The translations under genes were made by a program, and so were the position numbers. From Desulfobacula sp. (GTDB lineage Bacteria; Desulfobacterota; Desulfobacteria; Desulfobacterales; Desulfobacteraceae): DNA of 10,621 bases. Shown here piece by piece: positions 1 to 6,569 of the stretch (positions are counted from its first letter, which is position 1; every line of letters starts with the position of its first letter). The stretch spans positions 1-10,621 of the forward strand of contig JAQICW010000188.1 in assembly GCA_027858355.1 (NCBI GenBank). Reading direction: 5' to 3'. Under the pieces are notes generated by a model. That model saw nothing but the letters and a program-made list of their open reading frames with translations. It made no database searches and was not told the origin of the DNA.

Positions 1-273
1 ATGGAAATAGAGTGCGCCAGAAATCTTTTATACAAAGCCTGCTGGCTGAAAAGCAATAAACGGCCCTATGAAAAAGAGGCTGCCATGGGCAAACTCTATT
101 GTTCTGAAGTCATGTCCAGGGTGGCTGACCATGCAGTCCAGATCCATGGCGGATATGGTCTCATGAAAGAATACAATGTGGAAAGATTTTACAGGGACCA
201 GAAACTCCTGGAAATTGGTGAAGGAACTTCGGAAGTTCAGCGCATTGTGATTTCACGACATATTGGCTGCTGA
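1..273 (+). CDS. Acyl-CoA dehydrogenase, C-terminal fragment (cut by window edge)
   Basis: This is the last 90 residues of an FAD-dependent acyl-CoA dehydrogenase, which makes the 2,3-enoyl-CoA and passes electrons to ETF. The reading frame is open to base 1, so the ATG there is probably an internal Met; full family members are about 380 residues. The C-terminal helical domain is recognisable from the QIHGGYG motif (residues 47-53), the RFYRD segment (62-66) and the terminal EIGEGTSEVQR (71-81). E74 sits where the catalytic base lies in medium- and short-chain enzymes (the YEGT motif). Classical isovaleryl-CoA dehydrogenase has Ala or Gly there and uses a Glu elsewhere. It ends 29 nt before a methylglutaconyl-CoA hydratase-like gene, so a branched-chain acyl-CoA substrate is inferred. 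The family call is firm; the substrate is uncertain. Confidence 0.93.
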   Translation: MEIECARNLLYKACWLKSNKRPYEKEAAMGKLYCSEVMSRVADHAVQIHGGYGLMKEYNVERFYRDQKLLEIGEGTSEVQRIVISRHIGC

Positions 274-302
274 TACAAAGGGAAAAACCCCAGGAGAACA
301 CT

Positions 303-1136
303 ATGAGCACAAACCATAAAAACAATGACAGCAACGCAAGCAGCGGTAGCAGCGAGAGCGATCCCTTATTGCTAAAGGAAGAAAAGAACAAGGCTGTCAT
401 TTTGACCATGAACAGACCAAAGGTGATGAACTGTCTGAATTTTGATCTCTTATATGCTATTAAAAATGAAATCAATAGCCTTCAATACAGAACGGATATC
501 AGAACCGTCATCATCACGGGTGCCGGAGAAAAATCCTTTTGTGCCGGAGCTGATTTAAAGGAAAGGGCAAGCTTAACCCCGGATGAGGTTAAAAAATTTA
601 TCATCACCATCAGAAATCTTCTGACCTCAATTCAAAACCTTCCCATACCCGTGATTTGTGCCGTGAATGGAATTGCTCTTGGCGGCGGTACGGAGGTGGC
701 GCTGGCATCAGATATCCGCATTGCCTCGGAAAACGCCAGCATGGGATTGACGGAAGCAAGACTTGCCATAATCCCGGGAGGGGGAGGCACCCAGCGTCTG
801 CCACGAATCATCGGGGTGGCAAAGGCAAAGGAACTTATTTTTACAGGACGCAGAGTGGACGCAAAAGAAGCCCTTGATATCGGACTTGTTAATCGAGTAA
901 CAACATCTGAAAGCCTTTTGGATGCGTGCATGGAAATGGCGGACATGATTGCCCAGACCGGGCCCATTGCCGTTGAGATGGCAAAATATGCCATAGACAA
1001 AGGTATTGAAACCGACCTTGCCACAGGGCTTGCCATAGAATCCAATGCCTACAGGGTGACCATACCCACACAAGACAGAATTGAAGGCCTGACTGCTTTT
1101 AAAGAAAAGAGAAAACCCGTTTATAAAGGAAGATAA
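303..1136 (+). CDS. Enoyl-CoA hydratase, methylglutaconyl-CoA hydratase-like
   Basis: This crotonase-fold hydratase of 277 residues probably adds water to 3-methylglutaconyl-CoA to give HMG-CoA in leucine/isovalerate breakdown. The oxyanion-hole segment CAGADLKERA (80-89) and GIALGGGTEVAL (123-134) are clear. Both catalytic glutamates are present: E131 in GGGTE, and E151 just before the IIPGGGGTQRLP block (157-168). The string of matches (ADLKERA, LAIIPGGGGTQRLP, KELIF, TGLAIE, TIPTxDRxEGLxAFKEKRxPxYKG) resembles AUH/LiuC-type hydratases more than short-chain crotonases. Residues 3-20 form a Ser/Asn-rich polar leader not typical of the family. The start at 303 is supported by AGGAG at 292-296 with 6 nt spacing. 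It lies 8 nt upstream of the carboxyltransferase gene, inside the operon. The crotonase assignment is near certain; substrate specificity rests on motif recall and context. Confidence 0.9.
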   Translation: MSTNHKNNDSNASSGSSESDPLLLKEEKNKAVILTMNRPKVMNCLNFDLLYAIKNEINSLQYRTDIRTVIITGAGEKSFCAGADLKERASLTPDEVKKFIITIRNLLTSIQNLPIPVICAVNGIALGGGTEVALASDIRIASENASMGLTEARLAIIPGGGGTQRLPRIIGVAKAKELIFTGRRVDAKEALDIGLVNRVTTSESLLDACMEMADMIAQTGPIAVEMAKYAIDKGIETDLATGLAIESNAYRVTIPTQDRIEGLTAFKEKRKPVYKGR

Positions 1137-1144
1137 AAAAACCC

Positions 1145-2734
1145 ATGACAGAAAATAAAACTTTTTGGAAATCTGAAGAAAAAAAACTGGAAGACCGACG
1201 ACAGGAGGCGATTTGCTCGGGCGGCCAGAAAGCCATAGACACCCTTGCCAAAAGAGGCAAACGGCCTGAAAGAGAATTGATCTCAGATCTGATTGATCCG
1301 GGCAGTCAATTTTTTGAACTTTCCACTTTAGCAGGATTTGGCATGGGATATCCAGGAGTGGAAGATGTGCATTGTGCCGGAATTGTCACGGGAATTGGAA
1401 AAGTCCATGGCAACTGGACCATGATCATGGCCAATGACAGCCGCGTCAAGGCTGGCACCTATTTTCCCATCACGCTTAAAAAGCACATGAGAGCCCAGGC
1501 CATTGCTGAAAAAAACGGGCTCAACTGCCTTTATATAGCTGATTCAGGAGGCGTTTTCCTTCCCATGCAGGCCGATGTCTTCCCTGATGACCAGCATTTT
1601 GGATCTATCTTTTATAATATGGCAAGGATGTCTGCCATGGGACTTCGCCAGGTCACCATCAGTACAGGCGGCAATACTGCAGGGGGCGCTTATATTGTTT
1701 TCATGGCCTGTGAATCCATCATGATTGAAAAGCAGTCCTTTTCATTCCTGGGTGGCCCTCCCCTTGTAAAAATGGCCACGGGAGAAGAGATATCAGCTGA
1801 AAATCTTGGAGGAGCAAAGGTTCATACCCAGATTTCCGGTGGGGCAGATCATCTATGCACGGACCAGACCGATGCCATTAAAAGAGCAAGGCAGCTTCTT
1901 TCTTTGACCCGGCCCCAGAAAATTCAGGGTCACACCTATGAGGCCAAAGAGCCCAAAATTCCTCTGGAAACCATATATGATGTCATGCCCATATCCCCCC
2001 ACAAAGGCATTGACGGCAGAAAAATTATTGCCTCCATTGCAGATGAATCTGAATTTATTGAGCACAAGAAAAATTTTGCCCCTGGCCGGGGGTCCAACAT
2101 CCTGACGGGTAAAATCAGAATCAAGGGATTTCCCATCGGAGTTGTCTGCTCCAATGCCGCAGGCATTATCTTTCATGAAGCAGCCCAAAAGGTAACGGAA
2201 TGGGTGGTCAGGTGTTCCTATGAAAAAACCCCGCTGCTCTTTATCCAGAGTTCGCCCGGTTATATGATCGGTTCTGATTCTGAACATGCAGGTATTGGAA
2301 AATATGGTGCGGACATGGTCCGTGCAGTCTCCTGTGCCCAGGTGCCAAGGATACAGCTTGTTATAGGACCTGATAACGGGGCAGCTAATTACGGCATGTG
2401 CGGCCGTGGATACAGGCCCAACTTTTTATTTTCAACCATGCGGGCCAGAACCGGAGTTATGAGCGGCAAAAGTGCAGGCGGGGTTTTGTTAAGCATTGAG
2501 CAGGCCAAGGCAAAGGCCAAGGGCACCCACATGACCCAGGAAGAAATTAATGCCTTTCAGCAGAAAATGATTGACAAGTATGATGGAGAAGCCCATCCCT
2601 TTTTCTGCGCTTCCCGGCTTTTAAACGACCGGGTCATCAAATTTTGTGAAATCCGGGACTGGCTTGCCATGGCCTTTGAAGTCAGCCATGTCAAACCTAT
2701 TGGTGAAGCAACATTTGGAAATTTCAGATTTTAA
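1145..2734 (+). CDS. Acyl-CoA carboxylase beta (carboxyltransferase) subunit, methylcrotonyl-CoA carboxylase-like
   Basis: This 529-residue carboxyltransferase subunit moves CO2 from biotin to an acyl-CoA, most plausibly 3-methylcrotonyl-CoA. The N-terminal half carries family hallmarks: YIADSGGVFLPMQADVFPD (130-148), HFGSIFYNMARMSA (151-164), the oxyanion-hole GGNTAGGAY (175-183) and LGGPPLVKMATGEEISAENLGG (202-223), all close to MCC beta. In the C-terminal half the NYGMCGRGY loop is kept. However, the usual QNITGFMVG-type and MGGEQAA-type segments read QSSPGYMIG and MSGKSAG, so it is a divergent member. Length fits MCC beta (about 535). No biotin carboxylase/BCCP subunit is in the window; one is expected upstream or elsewhere. 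The Shine-Dalgarno is weak (AAGGAAG ending 12 nt before the ATG), so the gene may be translationally coupled to the hydratase 8 nt upstream. Propionyl- or geranyl-CoA carboxylase-type substrates cannot be excluded. Confidence 0.9.
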   Translation: MTENKTFWKSEEKKLEDRRQEAICSGGQKAIDTLAKRGKRPERELISDLIDPGSQFFELSTLAGFGMGYPGVEDVHCAGIVTGIGKVHGNWTMIMANDSRVKAGTYFPITLKKHMRAQAIAEKNGLNCLYIADSGGVFLPMQADVFPDDQHFGSIFYNMARMSAMGLRQVTISTGGNTAGGAYIVFMACESIMIEKQSFSFLGGPPLVKMATGEEISAENLGGAKVHTQISGGADHLCTDQTDAIKRARQLLSLTRPQKIQGHTYEAKEPKIPLETIYDVMPISPHKGIDGRKIIASIADESEFIEHKKNFAPGRGSNILTGKIRIKGFPIGVVCSNAAGIIFHEAAQKVTEWVVRCSYEKTPLLFIQSSPGYMIGSDSEHAGIGKYGADMVRAVSCAQVPRIQLVIGPDNGAANYGMCGRGYRPNFLFSTMRARTGVMSGKSAGGVLLSIEQAKAKAKGTHMTQEEINAFQQKMIDKYDGEAHPFFCASRLLNDRVIKFCEIRDWLAMAFEVSHVKPIGEATFGNFRF

Positions 2735-2755
2735 AAAATACAAAGGATAAAAAGA

Positions 2756-3880
2756 ATGACAGAATATGATTATTGGAAAATTTTTCCAAGAATGCCAAAA
2801 AAAGTAACCATTGGAGATATCACAGTCCGGGATGGATTCCAGCATCTTGAAAAATTTATTTCAACTTCTGCCAAAATCACCTATCTTGAAGAATTGATTT
2901 TTGCAGGATGCCGCAATATTGAGGTCACAAATCTCGGTAACCCGCGAAGTATGCCCCAGTTCAGTGATGCTGAAGAACTTTTAGCCCATCTTAGAGGTGA
3001 TAATTTTGTGGGAAGAGCAGCCAGAAAAGGCATTAACATGGATGATGTTGTGTTGACAGCCATCACCATTAGGGAACCATCCGTTGACCGGGCCATTGAA
3101 CTTAAAAAAAGAGGTGTAGGACCTGACCGGGTATTGATGATGGTCTCCACGGAAGAACAGCACCATTTTGCCAATTCAGGCACAACTCTGCCAAATTATT
3201 TTAAGGAAGCTGAAAGATGTATTAAAAAGTGCTCAGATGCCGGTATTAAAATGTGCGGCACGGTGAGCACTATCTGGGGAAGCCCCATTGGCGGTGCCAC
3301 GGACTTAAAGGATGCAGTTGAATTCACCAAATACTGGCTTTCCATCGGGGCCAGCGACATTGAGCATGCTGACCACGACGGAAGTGCATCTGCTGCAGAT
3401 GTGTACCGGTATTTTTCCATGATCCTTGATGAAATGCCGGATACAAACCTTCACATTGCCCATTTCCATGAAACCAAAAGAGTGGCATCAGCATCTGTTC
3501 TTGCCGCACTTCAGGCAGGCATCTGCCATTTTGAAGCCACCCTTGGCGGCCTTGGCGGACAGCCGGCCAATTTCCTGGATGACAGACCCATCAAAGGCAC
3601 AGGGGATTATTATTATGATGATGCAAGATATGTGGGACTGATTTGCCTTGAAGATACCCTTGTACAGATTGATGAAATGGGTATAGAACATGGATATGAT
3701 GTTGACAGAATCCTGTGGCTTGGAAAACAGCTGGAAAAAACCGTTGGAACAAGATTAAGAAGTGAAGCCATGATCAACGGCAGAACCCTTAAGGAAGGTC
3801 ATATGGAGTATGCCAGGCCCGGACTTGCAAAACTCAAGGAAAAACTGGGTGAAGAAACTAATCAAAGTTTTCCCAAATAA
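2756..3880 (+). CDS. HMG-CoA lyase-like DRE-TIM enzyme lacking the catalytic cysteine
   Basis: This 374-residue protein of the HMG-CoA lyase/isopropylmalate synthase (DRE-TIM) superfamily occupies the place of HMG-CoA lyase in the operon. Visible metal and catalytic motifs are TVRDG (23-27, with R25 and D26), IEVTN (55-59, with E56), a DHDG turn (206-209) and HFH (236-238, the metal-binding H-x-H). Canonical lyases have Gly-Cys-Pro in two places, one bearing the essential active-site Cys. Here these read WGSP (174-177) and GLGGQP (265-270), with Ser and Gln instead of Cys. It is also about 70 residues longer than bacterial HMG-CoA lyases, with an extra C-terminal region from about residue 300. 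The start is set by AAAGGA (2742-2747) with 8 nt spacing. Superfamily membership is secure. The reaction, whether HMG-CoA cleavage by a changed mechanism or a related aldol-type lyase or synthase step, is an inference from context. Confidence 0.85.
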   Translation: MTEYDYWKIFPRMPKKVTIGDITVRDGFQHLEKFISTSAKITYLEELIFAGCRNIEVTNLGNPRSMPQFSDAEELLAHLRGDNFVGRAARKGINMDDVVLTAITIREPSVDRAIELKKRGVGPDRVLMMVSTEEQHHFANSGTTLPNYFKEAERCIKKCSDAGIKMCGTVSTIWGSPIGGATDLKDAVEFTKYWLSIGASDIEHADHDGSASAADVYRYFSMILDEMPDTNLHIAHFHETKRVASASVLAALQAGICHFEATLGGLGGQPANFLDDRPIKGTGDYYYDDARYVGLICLEDTLVQIDEMGIEHGYDVDRILWLGKQLEKTVGTRLRSEAMINGRTLKEGHMEYARPGLAKLKEKLGEETNQSFPK

Positions 3881-3898
3881 TGATGACAAGGAGATGCT

Positions 3899-4534
3899 AT
3901 GGAAAAAAAAGATAAAATCCCTCATATCAATCTAGATTATTTTGAAGATCTCACGGGAAATATAAAAAATGGTGAAAAAGGCGATGTAGATGAAGTGGGA
4001 AACCGCATCAAACAATTAAGAGAAGAAAGAGGCATTTCCATTGACGCGCTTTCCGATTTGACAGGATTTGAAATTTCCCGGCTTAAAGACATTGAAAACG
4101 GCAAAGAAAAACCCCAGCTCGGAACGGTGATGAAACTATCCAAGGCATTGGATGCTGCCGTGGGGCATCTTGTCTCAGGCAAGGGAAACAAGCTGTATTC
4201 CATTACACGGAAAAACGAAAGAAAGCAGATTTCCCGTTCCTCTTCAAAAACGGGCAGCCAGAATGCTTACTCATACATGAGCCTGGCCCCTGAAGTCCAG
4301 GGCCGTCACATGGAAGCTCTGATCGTACAATTGGAAAGAATGGAAGACAAGGAAATATCTATCCATAGCGGGGAAGAATTTATATTTGTTCTTGATGGTG
4401 TTGTCAACCTGACCATTGGAAAAGACACCTATGATCTTGAACCGAGCGACAGTGCCTACTACCTGTCAACCACGCCCCATTTTATTACTGCAAAAACCGA
4501 TAAAGCCACCATACTTGCTGTTTTGTATGAATAA
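3899..4534 (+). CDS. XRE-family transcription regulator with C-terminal cupin
   Basis: This 211-residue DNA-binding regulator has an acidic/polar N-terminus, then an XRE helix-turn-helix at about 34-95 (VGNRIKQLREERGISIDALSDLTG... ISRLKDIENG). A basic Ser-rich linker (104-120) leads to a cupin_2 domain at about 138-210. The cupin keeps HSGEEF (156-161) and a downstream TTPH (191-194), so H156, E160 and H194 could still form a metal or ligand pocket. Family members usually repress catabolic genes and sense a small ligand with the cupin. It sits between the lyase-like gene (18 nt upstream) and the acetoacetyl-CoA synthetase gene (13 nt downstream). It is therefore probably autoregulated and a local controller of this acyl-CoA pathway, perhaps sensing an acyl-CoA or acid intermediate (inference). 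The start has AAGGAG at 3888-3893, spacing 5 nt. The domain call is confident; the ligand is unknown. Confidence 0.92.
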   Translation: MEKKDKIPHINLDYFEDLTGNIKNGEKGDVDEVGNRIKQLREERGISIDALSDLTGFEISRLKDIENGKEKPQLGTVMKLSKALDAAVGHLVSGKGNKLYSITRKNERKQISRSSSKTGSQNAYSYMSLAPEVQGRHMEALIVQLERMEDKEISIHSGEEFIFVLDGVVNLTIGKDTYDLEPSDSAYYLSTTPHFITAKTDKATILAVLYE

Positions 4535-4547
4535 GGAGGAAATACCC

Positions 4548-6497
4548 ATGTCAAAACTTTTGTGGCAGCCCTCTGAAGCGAGGATCAAAAGCACCAATAT
4601 GTATGGTTTCATGAACCTTGTAAATGAAACATATGGCACTGATTTTAAGCAATATCCCGAATTATGGGAATGGTCTGTGAATAATCTTGAGGATTTCTGG
4701 ACCCTTGCCTGGGAATTTATTGATATCAAGGCCTCCCAGACCTTTGACAAGGCCATTGATGATCCAGCCAAAATGCCCGGGGCAAAATTCTTTGTTAATT
4801 CCAAACTTAATTTTGCTGAGAACCTCTTGCGCTTTAGAAATGACCGTCTGGCCATTGTGTTCAAGGGTGAAGATTCTGTCAGAAGGACCCTGACCTATAA
4901 CCAGCTCTATGATGAAGTTGCAAAGACAGCAGCTCCATTAAAAAAACTTGGCATTAAAAAAGGTGACCGGGTGGTTGGGTTTGTCCCCAATATGCCAGAA
5001 AGCATCATCGCCATGCTGGCCGCTGCAAGTCTTGGCGCTGTCTGGTCTTCCTGCTCACCTGACTTTGGCATCAAAGGGGTTCTGGACCGGTTTGGACAGA
5101 CCCGGCCCAAAGTATTGTTTACGGCGGACGGATACTTTTTCAAGGGCAAACCCATGGACAGCATTGAAAGAATTGCCGGAATTGTCAAGGAACTTCCTTC
5201 CATTCAAAAAATTGTCGTGATTCCCTATGTATCGGCAAAACCCGATATCAGCAGTCTTCCCAATGCAGTATTGTATGAAGAATTTAAAGATCCATCGGCA
5301 AAAGAAATTGATTTTTTGCAGATGGATTTTGATGATCCCCTTTACATCATGTATTCTTCCGGAACCACAGGCCTTCCCAAATGCATGGTACAGAGTGTGG
5401 GCGGAGTTCTCTTACACCAGAAAAAAGAATTGGTTCTGCATACAGACCTTAAAGAAGAAGACATTATTTTTTATTTTACCACCTGCGGGTGGATGATGTG
5501 GAACTGGCTTACCTGTTCATTAAGTGTGGGAGCCACCCTTGTCCTTTATGACGGCAATCCTTTCCACCCCGGCCCTGATGCCCTGTGGAAAATGGCCCAG
5601 GATGAACGAATCACAATTTTCGGAACCAGTGCAGGATATATTGAAGCCCTGAAAAATGCCGGGGTAAAGCCGGGCAAACAATTTGACCTGTCTGCCTTAA
5701 AATCAGTTCTTTCAACGGGTTCACCCCTGTCTGATGAAAATTTTGAATTCATCTACAATGAAGTCAAACAGGATCTACAGCTGGCATCCATATCCGGCGG
5801 ATCAGACCTGAACGGCTGTTTTGCCCTGGGCAACCCGATTGGCCCTGTCTATACGGGAGAACTTCAATGCCGGGGTCTTGGCATGAAGGTCTATGCCTAT
5901 GATGAAAACGGCAAGCCCACGGTGGGACAGCAGGCCGAGCTTGTCTGTACTGCCCCCTTCCCATCCATGCCCATATTTTTCTGGGGAGATGATGATGGAT
6001 CCAAATACCATTCTGCCTATTTTGATGAATACCCGGGAATCTGGACTCATGGCGACTTTATCATGGTCACGGAACGAGGCGGTGTAATCATGTACGGCCG
6101 ATCAGATGCCACCCTCAATCCAGGTGGTGTGAGAATCGGCACGGCTGAAATCTACCGTCGTCTGGATGCCATGGAAGAGCTTGAAGACTCTGTGATTGTG
6201 GGACAATCCTGGAACAATGATGTCAGGGTCATTCTCTTTGTAAAAACAGCCCCGGGCTTTGATCTCACAGATGAACTTCAAAACAAGATCAAAGCAGACA
6301 TCCGTGCCAATGCCTCTCCACGGCATGTCCCGGCTAAAATCATTGCATGTCCGGATGTTCCCTATACCCTTAACATGAAAAAAGTTGAGCTGGCCGTGAA
6401 AAAAATGATTGAGGGGAAAGTTGTAAAAAACAAGGATGCCTTAAAAAATCCAGAATCCCTTGATTTTTTTGGATCCATTCAAGAACTTAAATCCTAA
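4548..6497 (+). CDS. acsA/aacS-like: Acetoacetyl-CoA synthetase (acetoacetate-CoA ligase)
   Basis: This 649-residue ANL-superfamily ligase makes acetoacetyl-CoA from acetoacetate, ATP and CoA, so that thiolase can yield two acetyl-CoA. It starts with the ACAS N-terminal segment (LWQPS to about 95, including FVNSKLNFAENLL). The phosphate-binding loop YSSGTTGLPK spans 269-278. TTCGWMMWNW (311-320) is the acetyl/acetoacetyl-CoA synthetase substrate region. THGDF lies at 500-504 and the hinge GRSDATLNPGGVRIGT at 517-532. The C-terminal lid has PYTLNMKKVE (605-614), where K611 or K612 is the expected adenylation Lys. Length matches the family (about 650). The true start is ATG 4548, with AAGGAGGA (4533-4540) 7 nt upstream; the frame also opens earlier, inside the regulator gene. 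Position after an HMG-CoA lyase-like gene supports acetoacetate over acetate as substrate. Stop is at 6495-6497. Confidence 0.92.
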   Translation: MSKLLWQPSEARIKSTNMYGFMNLVNETYGTDFKQYPELWEWSVNNLEDFWTLAWEFIDIKASQTFDKAIDDPAKMPGAKFFVNSKLNFAENLLRFRNDRLAIVFKGEDSVRRTLTYNQLYDEVAKTAAPLKKLGIKKGDRVVGFVPNMPESIIAMLAAASLGAVWSSCSPDFGIKGVLDRFGQTRPKVLFTADGYFFKGKPMDSIERIAGIVKELPSIQKIVVIPYVSAKPDISSLPNAVLYEEFKDPSAKEIDFLQMDFDDPLYIMYSSGTTGLPKCMVQSVGGVLLHQKKELVLHTDLKEEDIIFYFTTCGWMMWNWLTCSLSVGATLVLYDGNPFHPGPDALWKMAQDERITIFGTSAGYIEALKNAGVKPGKQFDLSALKSVLSTGSPLSDENFEFIYNEVKQDLQLASISGGSDLNGCFALGNPIGPVYTGELQCRGLGMKVYAYDENGKPTVGQQAELVCTAPFPSMPIFFWGDDDGSKYHSAYFDEYPGIWTHGDFIMVTERGGVIMYGRSDATLNPGGVRIGTAEIYRRLDAMEELEDSVIVGQSWNNDVRVILFVKTAPGFDLTDELQNKIKADIRANASPRHVPAKIIACPDVPYTLNMKKVELAVKKMIEGKVVKNKDALKNPESLDFFGSIQELKS

Positions 6498-6506
6498 AAA
6501 CAAAAC

Positions 6507-6559
6507 GGGGTCAGGCTTTCCTTATTGTGGTTATTGCGCAATAAGGGAAGCCTGACCCC
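6507..6559. repeat. 53-bp imperfect palindrome, REP/RAYT-like
   Basis: Two 21-nt arms (6507-6527 and 6539-6559) pair along their whole length, with a single T/G (wobble) position. They are separated by an 11-nt loop. The outer ends are GGGGTCAGG / CCTGACCCC. An inner perfect 14-bp palindrome TTATTGCGCAATAA lies at 6531-6544, and TTATTG is also directly repeated at 6522-6527. The + strand has no U-tract after the stem (ACCTTAAACT). The - strand reads into a T-rich stretch, but no minus-strand gene ends here. I recall GGGGTCAGG-ended palindromes near REP-associated tyrosine transposases in many proteobacteria; copy number here is unknown. It could still slow transcription or protect the 3' end of the acetoacetyl-CoA synthetase mRNA. 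Confidence 0.75.
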
Positions 6560-6569
6560 ACCTTAAACT

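Noticed and set aside
632..1045. Long minus-strand open frame within the hydratase gene
   Set aside because: It lies wholly opposite a strongly recognised gene, has no Shine-Dalgarno and gives no recognisable protein; a shadow of the real coding frame.
6507..6559. Intrinsic terminator after the acetoacetyl-CoA synthetase gene
   Set aside because: The stem is strong, but the + strand downstream is ACCTTAAACT with no U-tract. The T-rich side faces the minus strand, where no gene ends. It is kept as a repeat.
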